Part shown: positions 8,496 to 18,100 of the stretch, piece by piece
Layout of the letters: every line of letters begins with the position of its first letter
Numbering within the stretch: the first letter of the stretch is position 1
Origin: Pseudomonas sp. CFBP 13711
GTDB lineage: Bacteria > Pseudomonadota > Gammaproteobacteria > Pseudomonadales > Pseudomonadaceae
Assembly: GCF_014842265.1 (NCBI RefSeq)
Contig: NZ_JACYVI010000014.1
Span: forward strand, 38,879-102,878
DNA: 64,000 nucleotides
Direction: 5' to 3'
The notes under the pieces: generated by a model
The model's input: the letters and a program-made list of their open reading frames with translations, nothing else
Database searches by the model: none
Told to the model about the DNA's origin: nothing
Made by a program: the position numbers and the translations under genes

Positions 8496-9329
8496 ATGGG
8501 CAGCATGCATCCCGTACAGGTTATCGCGGTGACCGGTGGCAAAGGTGGCGTAGGCAAGACCAACGTTTCAGTGAATCTTTCACTGGCACTGGCCGAGCTG
8601 GGACGTCGCGTCATGCTGCTGGACGCCGATCTGGGTCTGGCCAACGTCGACGTATTGTTGGGTCTGACCCCCAAACGCACCCTGGCTGATGTCATCGAAG
8701 GGCGGTGCGAGCTGCGCGATGTCTTGCTGCAAGGCCCGGGCGGCGTACGCATCGTGCCGGCGGCATCGGGCACCCAGAGCATGGTCCACCTGACCCCGGC
8801 GCAGCATGCCGGGCTGATTCAGGCGTTCAGTGACATTGGCGACAACCTCGATGTGCTGGTCATCGATACCGCCGCCGGCATCGGCGAGTCGGTGGTGAGC
8901 TTCGTCCGCGCGGCCCAGGAAGTGCTGCTGGTGGTGTGCGACGAGCCCACATCGATCACCGACGCCTATGCCCTGATCAAACTGCTCAACCGCGATTACG
9001 GCATGAACCGCTTCCGCGTCCTGGCCAACATGGCCCAGAGCCCGCAGGAAGGGCGCAACCTCTTCGCCAAGCTGACCAAAGTCACCGACCGTTTTCTCGA
9101 CGTGGCCCTGCAATATGTGGGCGCCGTGCCGTACGACGAATGCGTACGCAAGGCCGTGCAGAAACAGCGCGCCGTGTACGAAGCGTTTCCGCGTTCCAAA
9201 TGTGCCCTGGCGTTCAAGGCCATCGCGCAGAAAGTCGACACCTGGCCGCTCCCGGCGAACCCGCGCGGCCACCTGGAATTTTTCGTAGAACGCCTCGTGC
9301 ATCAAACCAGCGCAGGGCCCGTCTCATGA
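8496..9329 (+). CDS. fleN: FleN (FlhG), MinD-like ATPase controlling flagellar number
   Basis: 277 aa. The deviant Walker A motif GGKGGVGKTN (residues 14-23) and the DADLGLANVDVLLG block identify the MinD/FlhG family. FleN binds ATP, antagonises the flagellar master regulator FleQ and limits the number of polar flagella. The C-terminal third is the family helical region. The gene lies 118 bases after flhF. Its stop overlaps the fliA start as ATGA, coupling the two. Confidence 0.96.
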   Translation: MGSMHPVQVIAVTGGKGGVGKTNVSVNLSLALAELGRRVMLLDADLGLANVDVLLGLTPKRTLADVIEGRCELRDVLLQGPGGVRIVPAASGTQSMVHLTPAQHAGLIQAFSDIGDNLDVLVIDTAAGIGESVVSFVRAAQEVLLVVCDEPTSITDAYALIKLLNRDYGMNRFRVLANMAQSPQEGRNLFAKLTKVTDRFLDVALQYVGAVPYDECVRKAVQKQRAVYEAFPRSKCALAFKAIAQKVDTWPLPANPRGHLEFFVERLVHQTSAGPVS

Positions 9330-10069
9330 CAGCAAGTGGCTATCGCATGTACAGCAAATCGTCCAAAGACTCCCAGTATGAGCTGATCGAGCGTTATGCC
9401 CCGCTGGTCAAACGAATCGCCTACCACTTGCTGGCGCGTCTGCCGGCCAGCGTGCAGGTCGAGGATTTGATCCAGGCGGGCATGATTGGCTTGCTCGAAG
9501 TCTCGACCAAATACGACTCCACGAAAGGGGCCAGCTTCGAGACGTACGCGGGTATTCGTATCCGTGGTGCGATGCTCGACGAAGTGCGCAAGGGGGACTG
9601 GGCGCCGCGCTCGGTCCACCGCAACACGCGCATGGTCAGTGACGCGATTCGTGCAATCGAAGCAAAAACCGGCCGTGACGCTAAAGATCACGAGGTTGCT
9701 GCCGAACTTGAAATGAGTCTCGACGATTACTACGGGATTTTGAACGATACCCTGGGCAGCCGCCTGTTCAGTTTCGACGACCTGTTGCAGGACGGCGAAC
9801 ACGAAGGGCTGCACGAGGACGGCGCGAGCCAGTCCCTCGAACCGTCGCGGGATCTGGAAGACGAGCGCTTCCAGGCTGCGCTGGCCGAGGCTATTGCCAA
9901 CTTGCCCGAACGTGAGCGCCTGGTGTTGTCGCTGTACTACGACGAAGAGCTGAACCTCAAGGAAATCGGTGAGGTCCTGGGGGTCAGCGAGTCGCGGGTC
10001 AGCCAGCTGCACAGTCAATGCGCGGCGCGGTTGCGCGGTCGTCTTGGCGAGTGGCGCGCACGTTCGTGA
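9326..10069 (+). CDS. fliA: FliA, flagellar sigma-28
   Basis: 247 aa from ATG 9326. The open frame extends upstream through fleN in another register and is ignored. Region 2 (about 20-90) has ERYAPLVKRIAYHLL and DLIQAGMIGLLEV; region 3 follows; region 4 (about 185-240) has ERERLVLSLYYDEELNLKEIG and the helix-turn-helix VLGVSESRVSQLHSQ. It directs transcription of late flagellar and chemotaxis genes. A candidate sigma-28 promoter for the chemoreceptor gene lies at 37531-37557. Confidence 0.97.
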   Translation: MTASGYRMYSKSSKDSQYELIERYAPLVKRIAYHLLARLPASVQVEDLIQAGMIGLLEVSTKYDSTKGASFETYAGIRIRGAMLDEVRKGDWAPRSVHRNTRMVSDAIRAIEAKTGRDAKDHEVAAELEMSLDDYYGILNDTLGSRLFSFDDLLQDGEHEGLHEDGASQSLEPSRDLEDERFQAALAEAIANLPERERLVLSLYYDEELNLKEIGEVLGVSESRVSQLHSQCAARLRGRLGEWRARS

Positions 10070-10310
10070 ATCAGGCGCAGGCTGCGAGGCCTGCGTGTTG
10101 CGTGTAAGACCGGCTGTGCAAGACGTGAGCGGGAAGCAAATGAGACACGGCAGGAGTCGGTCGAACCGGGTCGTAGATGATCCGGTTTCGCTGCGCTTGT
10201 TTCGGTCGATTCCACCCCCTCTTGATGTTCGGCACAGCCGGTATTGATTGAACGCGCGTTCAGGTGCTGAACGCGTTAAAGACTGCTTGGAGGTCGAATT
10301 GGACAAGAAC

Positions 10311-10685
10311 ATGAAAATCCTCATCGTTGATGACTTCTCAACGATGCGGCGGATCATAAAAAACCTGTTGCGTGACCTTGGGTTCACCAACACGGCCGAA
10401 GCAGATGACGGACTCACCGCATTGCCGATGCTGCAAAGCGGCGCTTTTGACTTCCTCGTCACTGACTGGAACATGCCGGGCATGTCCGGCATCGACCTGT
10501 TGCGTCAGGTGCGTGCCGACGAGCGTCTGCGCAGCCTGCCGGTGCTGATGGTCACTGCCGAAGCCAAGCGCGAGCAGATCATCGAAGCCGCTCAGGCCGG
10601 TGTGAACGGCTACGTGGTGAAGCCGTTCACCGCGCAAGTGCTCAAAGAAAAAATCGAAAAGATATTCGAGCGCGTCAATAGCTGA
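10311..10685 (+). CDS. cheY: CheY, chemotaxis response regulator
   Basis: 124-aa single receiver domain from ATG 10311, the conventional start. An in-frame TTG at 10299 has a better placed GGAGG (10289-10293) and would add four residues (MDKN). The acidic pair is Asp7-Asp8, the phospho-acceptor Asp52 (VTDWNMPG), with Thr82 and Lys104 (VVKPF) completing the site. Phospho-CheY binds the motor switch. cheZ follows within 20 bases. The 241-base gap after fliA contains no gene that I can support. Confidence 0.96.
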   Translation: MKILIVDDFSTMRRIIKNLLRDLGFTNTAEADDGLTALPMLQSGAFDFLVTDWNMPGMSGIDLLRQVRADERLRSLPVLMVTAEAKREQIIEAAQAGVNGYVVKPFTAQVLKEKIEKIFERVNS

Positions 10686-10704
10686 TGTCCGCTGCGAGGG
10701 CGCT

Positions 10705-11493
10705 ATGGATTCCAAAGATTCGACAATGGGTGACTTTGAGTCAACCCTGAAGAAACACGCACAAGAGCTGGTCGCGAGCCTTGAAAAAGGCAAGTTCGGC
10801 GACGCCGTGCAACTGATCCATGAGCTTAACCAGACCCGCGACCGCGGCCTGTATCAGGAAGTCGGCAAACTGACGCGCGAGCTGCACAGCGCGATCGTCA
10901 ACTTCCAGATCGACCCGAACATGCCGCAGGCCGAGGAGGTCTCCCAGATCACCGACGCCACCGAGCGGCTGTCGTACGTCGTCAGGCTGACTGAAAACGC
11001 GGCGAACCGGACCATGGATCTGGTAGAGCTGAGCACGCCGTTGATGCACGGGCTCACTGAAGACGCCAAGTCGTTGAGCGCCGATTGGGGACGCTTCATG
11101 CGCCGCGAGATCAGCGCCGAAGAGTTTCGTGATCTGGCCCGCCGCGTCGATGTGTTCCTGACCCGCAGCGAGAAGGAGACCACCGAGGTCTCTGCGCACC
11201 TGAACGACATTCTGCTGGCTCAGGATTACCAGGACCTCACCGGTCAGGTGATCAAGCGCGTGACCACGCTGGTCACGGAAGTCGAGCGCAATCTGCTCAA
11301 GCTGGTGCTCATGGCGAGCCAGGTGGACCGCTTCGCGGGCATCGAGCACGACCAGGAAATGTTCCGTCAGCAAAAAGAACAAGAAAAACTTCACTCCAAG
11401 GGTGAAGGTCCGCAGATTCATGCCGATAAACGTGAAGACGTTGTATCCGGACAGGATGATGTTGACGATCTGCTATCCAGCCTCGGATTCTGA
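10705..11493 (+). CDS. cheZ: CheZ, CheY-P phosphatase
   Basis: 262 aa. The long helical hairpin holds the catalytic segment AQDYQDLTGQVIKRV (about residues 172-186), with the Gln that positions water for CheY-P hydrolysis. The last residues DDVDDLLSSLGF form the CheY-binding peptide separated by a flexible polar linker. Second gene of the cheYZ pair, 143 bases ahead of cheA. That C-terminal peptide resembles the repeated motifs in the CheA linker encoded downstream. Confidence 0.95.
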   Translation: MDSKDSTMGDFESTLKKHAQELVASLEKGKFGDAVQLIHELNQTRDRGLYQEVGKLTRELHSAIVNFQIDPNMPQAEEVSQITDATERLSYVVRLTENAANRTMDLVELSTPLMHGLTEDAKSLSADWGRFMRREISAEEFRDLARRVDVFLTRSEKETTEVSAHLNDILLAQDYQDLTGQVIKRVTTLVTEVERNLLKLVLMASQVDRFAGIEHDQEMFRQQKEQEKLHSKGEGPQIHADKREDVVSGQDDVDDLLSSLGF

Positions 11494-11637
11494 TTCGGTC
11501 ATTCTGTCTCGGACTTCAGGTTTTCTGTGAAAGTGGCTGCTGGACCCGTGCGCCAATGCTTCGACGAAAGCAATGCGCGCAGGCCGTCAGTGCAGCCTCC
11601 GGATCGGTTTGACGGTTAATTTTAGGAGCACCCCCCA

Positions 11638-13971
11638 ATGAGCTTCGGCGCCGATGAAGAAATCCTTCAGGATTTTCTGGTAGAGGCCGGCGAGATTCTC
11701 GAGCTGTTGTCAGAGCAGTTGGTCGAGCTGGAAAGCCGGCCTGACGATGCGGACCTGCTCAATGCAATTTTTCGCGGTTTTCACACTGTAAAAGGGGGCG
11801 CCGGCTTCCTCCAGCTCAACGAGCTGGTTGAATGCTGTCACATCGCCGAGAACGTGTTCGACATCCTGCGCAAGGGTGAGCGTCGCGTCGACTCGGAGCT
11901 CATGGACGTGGTGCTCGAAGCACTCGACACCGTCAACAGCATGTTCGGTCAGGTGCGCGAGCGTTCTGCCGTCACCCCGGCCACGCCTGAATTGCTGGCC
12001 GCGCTGGCTCGCCTGGCCGAGCCTGCCTCGGCAGAAGAAATCGCTGCGGCACCGGTGGTGGTTGAAGAGCCGGTCGCTGAAGCGCCGTCCGAGGACATCA
12101 CCGATCTGGAATTCGAACAGCTCCTGGATTCGCTGAACGCCGTCAAGGCGCAAGCGGCAGGTGCGCCGGCTCCGTCTGCGCCTGTCGCCCCGGCACCCGT
12201 TGCAGCAGCGCCGGCGGCAGCGGCTCCCGCTGCGCCGGCTGGCGCTGCGGCCAGCGATGAAATCACTGACGCCGAATTCGAATCACTCCTCGATCAGCTG
12301 CATGGCAAAGGCCAGTTCGCCGTTGATGCGATGCAACCGCCAGCGGCTGTGACGCCGTCTGCCGCACCGGCCAGTGACGAAATCACTGACGACGAATTCG
12401 AGTCGCTGCTGGATCAGTTGCACGGCAAAGGCTCGTTCTCACCGGACGCCGTCGGCGCTGCGGCTCCTGGCGCTGCGGCACCTGCTGCCGCTGCACCTGC
12501 CGCGCCGGTTGCGCCCGCCGCTGCGTCGAAAGCCGCTGCGTCGGACGAGATCACCGACAACGAATTCGAAGACCTGCTGGATCAGTTGCACGGCAAAGGC
12601 AAGTTCGAACCTGCCGTGGCTGCCGGCGCACCTGCAGCGCCGGCCGCAGCGGCACCGACCAAGAAGCCCGAGCCCGCCAACGCCGAACCGGCCAAAGCGA
12701 CGCCTGCTGCTGCAGCGCCGGCCAAAGCTGCACCGGCTGCTGCACCGGCACCAGCTCGCGCTGCTGCTCCGGCGCCCAGCGAAAAACCGCCCTCTGAAGC
12801 GGAAACCACCGTGCGCGTCGACACCGCGCGGCTGGATGAAATCATGAACATGGTCGGCGAACTGGTGCTGGTGCGTAACCGCCTGGTCCGCCTGGGTGCC
12901 AACAGCGCCGATGAAGCCATGTCCAAGGCCGTGTCCAACCTGGACGTGGTCACCGCTGACCTGCAGACCGCGGTCATGAAGACCCGCATGCAGCCGATCA
13001 AGAAAGTGTTCGGTCGCTTCCCGCGACTGGTTCGCGATCTGGCGCGTCAGTTGAAGAAAGAAATCAGCCTTGAACTGGTGGGTGAAGAAACCGACCTGGA
13101 CAAGAACCTCGTCGAGGCCCTTGCCGACCCGCTGGTCCACTTGGTGCGCAACGCGGTCGATCACGGTATCGAGTCGCCGGAAGAGCGCGAGGCGTCGGGC
13201 AAGTCCCGGAACGGTCGTGTGATTCTGGCCGCCGAACAGGAAGGCGATCACATCCTGCTGTCGATTTCCGATGACGGCAAAGGCATGGACCCTGCGGTCC
13301 TGCGTGCCATCGCGGTCAAGCGTGGCGTGATGGACAAGGATGCAGCGGATCGCCTCAGCGACACCGACTGCTACAACCTGATCTTCGCGCCGGGCTTCTC
13401 GACCAAGACCGAGATTTCCGATGTGTCCGGGCGTGGCGTGGGCATGGACGTGGTGAAAACCAAGATCGCCCAGCTCAACGGCTCGATCAGCATCAATTCC
13501 ACCAAAGGCCTGGGTTCGAAGATCATCATCAAGGTGCCGCTGACCCTGGCGATCATGCCGACGCTGATGGTCATGCTGGGCAACCAGGCCTTCGCGTTCC
13601 CGCTGGTCAACGTCAACGAGATCTTCCACCTGGACCTGTCGACCACCAACGTCGTCGACGGTCAGGAAGTGGTGATCGTGCGCGACAAGGCGCTGCCGTT
13701 GTTTTACCTCAAGCGCTGGCTGATCAGCTCGGCGGCTCACGAGGAGCAGCGCGAAGGCCACGTGGTCATTCTGTCGGTAGGCACGCAACGCATCGGCTTC
13801 GTGGTGGATCAGTTGGTCGGCCAGGAAGAAGTGGTGATCAAGCCGCTGGGCAAAATGCTGCAAGGCACGCCAGGCATGTCGGGCGCAACTATCACCGGTG
13901 ACGGCCGTATCGCACTGATTCTCGATGTCCCGAGCATGCTCAAGCGCTATGCGGCCCGACGGATTGGTTAA
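11638..13971 (+). CDS. cheA: CheA, chemotaxis histidine kinase with repeated linker motifs
   Basis: 777 aa. The HPt domain (about 1-130) has phospho-acceptor His49 in FRGFHTVKGGAGFL. The linker (about 150-385) is Ala/Pro-rich and contains four copies of an acidic motif: EDITDLEFEQLLDSL at about 152 and three closer copies of the form DEITDxEFExLLDQLHGKG at about 206, 246 and 302. Dimerisation (P3, TARLDEIMNMVGELVLVRN) follows, then the ATPase domain with NxxDHG (RNAVDHGIE), DDGKGMD and GRGVGMDVV, and the CheW-like P5 to the end. An AGGAG site precedes the ATG. There is no obvious P2 globular domain, so the motifs may serve that role. Confidence 0.96.
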   Translation: MSFGADEEILQDFLVEAGEILELLSEQLVELESRPDDADLLNAIFRGFHTVKGGAGFLQLNELVECCHIAENVFDILRKGERRVDSELMDVVLEALDTVNSMFGQVRERSAVTPATPELLAALARLAEPASAEEIAAAPVVVEEPVAEAPSEDITDLEFEQLLDSLNAVKAQAAGAPAPSAPVAPAPVAAAPAAAAPAAPAGAAASDEITDAEFESLLDQLHGKGQFAVDAMQPPAAVTPSAAPASDEITDDEFESLLDQLHGKGSFSPDAVGAAAPGAAAPAAAAPAAPVAPAAASKAAASDEITDNEFEDLLDQLHGKGKFEPAVAAGAPAAPAAAAPTKKPEPANAEPAKATPAAAAPAKAAPAAAPAPARAAAPAPSEKPPSEAETTVRVDTARLDEIMNMVGELVLVRNRLVRLGANSADEAMSKAVSNLDVVTADLQTAVMKTRMQPIKKVFGRFPRLVRDLARQLKKEISLELVGEETDLDKNLVEALADPLVHLVRNAVDHGIESPEEREASGKSRNGRVILAAEQEGDHILLSISDDGKGMDPAVLRAIAVKRGVMDKDAADRLSDTDCYNLIFAPGFSTKTEISDVSGRGVGMDVVKTKIAQLNGSISINSTKGLGSKIIIKVPLTLAIMPTLMVMLGNQAFAFPLVNVNEIFHLDLSTTNVVDGQEVVIVRDKALPLFYLKRWLISSAAHEEQREGHVVILSVGTQRIGFVVDQLVGQEEVVIKPLGKMLQGTPGMSGATITGDGRIALILDVPSMLKRYAARRIG

Positions 13972-14360
13972 GCAGGATCGGCTTCGGTAGGGCGGCTTTC
14001 GATTTTTGGTGGGACCGGCTTTAGCCGGGAAGAGGCCGGTGGGGACACTCTGGATTTTCCGGTGTGACACCCGACGCCTTCCCGGCTAAAGCCGGTCCCA
14101 CTAACAGCATGCGGAGGGCGCCTTGCGAGGTTTTTCAGTGGGACCGGCTTCAGCCGGGAAGAGGGCAGGGTGAACACCCTTGATCTTTCGGTGTGATACC
14201 CGACGCCTTCCCGGCTAACGCTGGTCCTACAAATAGACCCGGTCTCGTTTTAAGCGCGAAAACCGGTCCCACTGGCCTGTCTCGTTTTGCCAATGTGACC
14301 CAAGCTACGTGATTCAGGGCGTGCGGCCCCTCAGGGTGGCGCGCGCTCTTTGGAGTGTTT
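13972..14360. repeat. cheA-cheB intergenic REP cluster
   Basis: Between 14009 and 14272 there are at least four palindromes of the GGACCGGCTTTAGCCGG family in alternating orientation, spaced by short unique sequence such as GGTGTGACACCCGACGCC. They form inverted REP pairs that can fold into large hairpins and may protect or shorten the cheA message. I see no gene in the 389 bases. Confidence 0.85.
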
Positions 14361-15533
14361 ATGGCAGTCAAGGTTCTCGTCGTGGACGATTCGGGTTTTT
14401 TCCGACGTCGTGTCTCGGAAATTCTCTCCTCGGATCCCACGATCCAGGTGGTCGGTACCGCCACCAATGGCAAGGAAGCCATTGACCAAGCCCTGGCCCT
14501 CAAGCCCGACGTGATCACCATGGACTACGAAATGCCGATGATGGATGGCATTACCGCGGTCCGTCACATCATGCAGCGTTGCCCGACCCCGGTGTTGATG
14601 TTCTCTTCCCTGACCCACGAAGGCGCCCGAGTCACACTCGATGCGCTGGACGCTGGGGCGGTGGATTTCCTGCCCAAGAATTTCGAAGACATCTCGCGCA
14701 ACCCCGAGAAGGTCAAACAGATGTTATGCGAGAAAGTGCACAGCATCTCGCGCAGCAATCGTCGTTTCAGCGGTTACGGCAGCACGCCTTCTGCCACCTC
14801 GGCGCCCGCGCCGTCTGCTGCGCCCGCTGCACCGCGCAGCACGGCTGCCGAAGCGCGACCATCGCGTCCGGCGCCAGCCCCTGCGCCTGCGCGTTCAGCC
14901 GCGCCGGCGTCGCAGCAGCCTGCAGCGGCGTCCCATCACCACGCGCCGACGTCGGCTGCGCCCAAGCGCAAAGCCTACAAACTGGTGGCGATCGGCACGT
15001 CTACCGGCGGTCCGGTGGCCTTGCAGCGCGTTCTGACCCAACTGCCGGCCAACTTTCCGGCGCCCATCGTGCTGATCCAGCACATGCCGGCCGCCTTCAC
15101 CAAAGCCTTCGCCGAGCGCCTCGACAAGCTGTGCCGCATCAGCGTCAAGGAAGCCGAGGACGGTGACATCCTGCGCCCCGGTCTTGCACTGCTGGCCCCT
15201 GGCGGCAAACAGATGATGGTCGATGGTCGCGGCGCGGTGAAAATCCTGCCGGGGGACGAGCGCCTGAACTACAAGCCCTGCGTCGACATCACCTTTGGCT
15301 CGGCGGCAAAATCCTACAGCGACAAAGTCCTCGCGGTCGTCCTCACCGGGATGGGCGCTGACGGCCGTGAAGGCGCGCGTCTGCTCAAGCAGAGCGGCAG
15401 CCAGATCTGGGCCCAGGACGAAGCCAGCTGCGTGATTTACGGCATGCCCATGGCGATCGTCAAAGCCGAACTGGCCGACGCCGTCTACAGCCTCGACGAC
15501 ATCGGGCGCCACCTGGTGGAGGCCTGCAGCTGA
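14361..15533 (+). CDS. cheB: CheB, chemoreceptor methylesterase/deamidase
   Basis: 390 aa from ATG 14361, five bases after TGGAG; a GTG two codons upstream is less well placed. The receiver domain (1-125) has Asp55 as phospho-acceptor (TMDYEMPMMDG). The linker (about 130-205) is Ala/Pro-rich with a short His pair. The methylesterase domain has the triad Ser214 (GTSTGG), His241 (IQHMP) and Asp334 (GMGADGREGA). It demethylates receptor glutamates for adaptation. The stop overlaps the motC start by one base. Confidence 0.96.
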   Translation: MAVKVLVVDDSGFFRRRVSEILSSDPTIQVVGTATNGKEAIDQALALKPDVITMDYEMPMMDGITAVRHIMQRCPTPVLMFSSLTHEGARVTLDALDAGAVDFLPKNFEDISRNPEKVKQMLCEKVHSISRSNRRFSGYGSTPSATSAPAPSAAPAAPRSTAAEARPSRPAPAPAPARSAAPASQQPAAASHHHAPTSAAPKRKAYKLVAIGTSTGGPVALQRVLTQLPANFPAPIVLIQHMPAAFTKAFAERLDKLCRISVKEAEDGDILRPGLALLAPGGKQMMVDGRGAVKILPGDERLNYKPCVDITFGSAAKSYSDKVLAVVLTGMGADGREGARLLKQSGSQIWAQDEASCVIYGMPMAIVKAELADAVYSLDDIGRHLVEACS

Positions 15534-16273
15534 TGGATGTCTTGACGCTCATAGGGATCATTCTGGCGTTCGTCGCGATCATTGGCGGCAACTTCCTCGA
15601 AGGCGGGCACCTGGGCGCCTTGCTCAACGGTCCGGCCGCGCTGATCGTGCTCGGCGGTACGCTGGCGGCCTGCCTGCTGCAGACGCCCATGAGCGCGTTC
15701 AAGCGGGCGATGCAGATCTTCATCTGGATTCTGTTTCCGCCGCGTATCGATCTGGCGGGCGGCATTGATCGCGTCGTGTCCTGGAGCCTCACCGCGCGCA
15801 AAGAGGGCTTGCTCGGCCTCGAAGCCGTGGCGGATTCGGAGCCCGATGCCTATTCGCGCAAAGGCCTTCAGCTGCTGGTCGACGGCGCTGAACCGGCGGC
15901 CATACGCGGCATTCTGGAAGTGGATTTCATCACTCAGGAAAGCCGCGACATTCAGGCCGCGAAGGTCTACGAAAGCATGGGCGGTTACGCGCCAACGGTC
16001 GGCATCATCGGTGCCGTCATGGGCCTGATCCACGTTATGGGCAACCTGGCCGATCCCAACCAACTGGGCAGCGGCATTGCCGTGGCGTTCGTCGCGACCA
16101 TTTATGGCGTTGCCTCCGCCAACCTGATTCTTCTGCCGGTGGCCAACAAGCTCAAGGCCGTGGCGATCCGTCAGTCGCGCTATCGGGAAATGCTCCTTGA
16201 AGGCCTGCTGTCGATTGCCGAAGGCGAGAACCCGCGCTCGATCGAACTGAAGCTGCAAGGCTTCATGGAGTGA
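15533..16273 (+). CDS. motC: MotC, MotA-family flagellar stator protein
   Basis: 246 aa with four membrane segments (about 4-24, 30-50, 148-170 and 180-202) and the cytoplasmic loop between segments 2 and 3 that touches the rotor. Conserved blocks are GGNFLEGG, AAKVYESMGGYAPTVGIIGAVMGLI and GSGIAVAFVATIYGVASANL. It forms proton-driven stator units with MotD, encoded 7 bases downstream. In Pseudomonas this set is distinct from MotAB and located in the chemotaxis cluster, as here. Confidence 0.95.
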   Translation: MDVLTLIGIILAFVAIIGGNFLEGGHLGALLNGPAALIVLGGTLAACLLQTPMSAFKRAMQIFIWILFPPRIDLAGGIDRVVSWSLTARKEGLLGLEAVADSEPDAYSRKGLQLLVDGAEPAAIRGILEVDFITQESRDIQAAKVYESMGGYAPTVGIIGAVMGLIHVMGNLADPNQLGSGIAVAFVATIYGVASANLILLPVANKLKAVAIRQSRYREMLLEGLLSIAEGENPRSIELKLQGFME

Positions 16274-16280
16274 TGGACTG

Positions 16281-17162
16281 ATGGCCCGCCGACGTCACCA
16301 GGAAGAGCACGAAAACCACGAACGCTGGCTGGTGTCCTACGCGGACTTCATCACCTTGCTGTTCGCTTTCTTCGTGGTCATGTATTCCATCTCGTCGCTG
16401 AACGAAGGCAAATACAAAGTGCTGTCCGAGGCGCTGGTCGGGGTGTTCAATGAGCCCGAGCGCAGCGTCAAACCGATCCCCATCGGCGAGCAGAAGCCGC
16501 AGACCGTGAGACCCGCCGATCCGCTGGTTCAGGACAGCGAGCAGACCGACGCCGCGCTGGGCCAGGCTGCAGACGACCCGCTCAAATCCATTGCCGATGA
16601 CGTCAACGCGGCGTTCGGCGACCTGATCGCTTCCAAACAGATGACCGTGCGCGGCAACGAGCTGTGGATCGAGATCGAACTCAATTCCAGCCTGCTGTTC
16701 GGCAGCGGCGACGCGATGCCGAGCAATCAGGCGTTTGACCTGATCGACAAGGTCGCGAAGATCATCAAGCCGTTCGATAACCCGGTGCACGTCGAAGGCT
16801 TCACCGATAACCAGCCGATCAACACCGGGCAGTTCCCGACCAACTGGGAGCTGTCGTCGGCGCGCTCGTCGAGCATCGTGCGCATGCTGGCCATGGACGG
16901 GATCAACCCGGCGCGGCTGGCCTCGGTCGGCTACGGCGAGTTCCAGCCGCTGACCTCGAATGCCACCGCCGATGGCCGCGCCCGCAACCGCCGCGTGGTG
17001 CTGGTGATCTCGCGCAACCTGGACGTGCGCCGCAGCCTCACGGGCTCGGGCACCACGGCCAGCGCAAAACCCGATGCGGCGCTGCGTCGTGCTGGCACAC
17101 AAACTGCACCGGTCCCGGCCAAGCCGCCGCAAGGCGTCAAATCTTCGTCATCTGCCCCTTAA
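16281..17162 (+). CDS. motD: MotD, MotB-family stator protein with OmpA-like domain
   Basis: 293 aa. The single membrane helix (about 20-40, WLVSYADFITLLFAFFVVMY) carries Asp24, the proton-relay position of MotB proteins. A periplasmic linker precedes the OmpA-like peptidoglycan-binding domain (about 115-255) with the motifs VEGFTDNQPI, NWELSSARSSSIVRML and GYGEFQP...RARNRRV. It is partner of MotC. The C-terminal 40 residues are an Ala/Pro/Thr-rich tail. Confidence 0.95.
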   Translation: MARRRHQEEHENHERWLVSYADFITLLFAFFVVMYSISSLNEGKYKVLSEALVGVFNEPERSVKPIPIGEQKPQTVRPADPLVQDSEQTDAALGQAADDPLKSIADDVNAAFGDLIASKQMTVRGNELWIEIELNSSLLFGSGDAMPSNQAFDLIDKVAKIIKPFDNPVHVEGFTDNQPINTGQFPTNWELSSARSSSIVRMLAMDGINPARLASVGYGEFQPLTSNATADGRARNRRVVLVISRNLDVRRSLTGSGTTASAKPDAALRRAGTQTAPVPAKPPQGVKSSSSAP

Positions 17163-17199
17163 ACCCGGTCGTCGCTTTGGTCGGGGGGAAAACGAGTAC

Positions 17200-17988
17200 A
17201 TGAGAGTCTGGGCAGTAGCCAATCAGAAAGGCGGGGTCGGCAAGACCACCACCTCCATCGCTTTAGCCGGCTTGCTGGCAGAGGCGGGCAAGCGCGTGGT
17301 CGTGGTGGACCTCGATCCCCACGGCTCGATGACCAGCTATTTCGGGCAAGATCCCGATACGCTGGAGCACAGCAGCTTCGACCTGTTCCTCAACAAGGGC
17401 GTGGTGCCGGACGGTTTGCCTGGCCAACTGCTGCTGCCCACCAGTGACAAACGCATTTCCCTGCTGCCGTCGAGCACCGCGCTGGCCACCCTTGAGCGCC
17501 AGTCGCCGGGGCAGAGCGGGCTGGGGCTGGTGATTGCCAGGAGTCTGGCGCAGCTGTGGCAGGACTTTGATTACGCGATCATCGACAGCCCGCCGTTGCT
17601 CGGCGTCTTGATGGTCAACGCGCTGGCGGCCAGCCAGCAACTGGCGATCCCGGTGCAGACCGAATTCCTCGCGGTGAAGGGCCTGGAGCGCATGGTCAAC
17701 ACGCTGGCGATGATCAACCGCTCGCGCAAGGTGCCGCTGCCGTACACCATCGTGCCGACGCTGTTCGACCGTCGCACCCAGGCGTCGATGAGCACCCTCA
17801 AGCTGCTGCGCGACAGTTACCCGGAGCACGTCTGGAATGCGTTCATTCCGGTGGACACCCGGTTGCGCGATGCCAGCCGCGCCGGTGTGACCCCCTCGCA
17901 GTTCGACAACAAGAGCCGTGGCGTGCTGGCTTACCGCGCGTTGCTCAAGCACATGCTCACCGAACAGCTTGTCGGGCAGGTCGCCTAG
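17200..17988 (+). CDS. ParA-like ATPase of the chemotaxis cluster (polar array positioning)
   Basis: 262 aa from ATG 17200; the longer frame upstream overlaps motD. The Walker A motif QKGGVGKTTTS (residues 9-19) has the signature Lys of ParA/MinD ATPases. DLDPHGSMTSYFG follows, then the Walker B region YAIIDSPPLLGVLMVNALAA. ParA-like proteins at this position (ParC type) place chemotaxis arrays at the pole and partition them at division. It lies between motD and the CheW-domain gene, consistent with that role. Confidence 0.92.
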   Translation: MRVWAVANQKGGVGKTTTSIALAGLLAEAGKRVVVVDLDPHGSMTSYFGQDPDTLEHSSFDLFLNKGVVPDGLPGQLLLPTSDKRISLLPSSTALATLERQSPGQSGLGLVIARSLAQLWQDFDYAIIDSPPLLGVLMVNALAASQQLAIPVQTEFLAVKGLERMVNTLAMINRSRKVPLPYTIVPTLFDRRTQASMSTLKLLRDSYPEHVWNAFIPVDTRLRDASRAGVTPSQFDNKSRGVLAYRALLKHMLTEQLVGQVA

Positions 17989-18100
17989 TGTCCGCTGATC
18001 ATTATTTGCCGAGCGGCGCGCCTGCACGCTCAAGTCCATCGGCTATGCAGCCGATAGCTGTATCAGGCGGCAATCGCATCACTACTTTTCGGGCTCCCGT

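Noticed and set aside
10077..10110. Hairpin CGCAGGC/GCCTGCG after fliA as a terminator
   Set aside because: No T run follows, so it is not supported as an intrinsic terminator.
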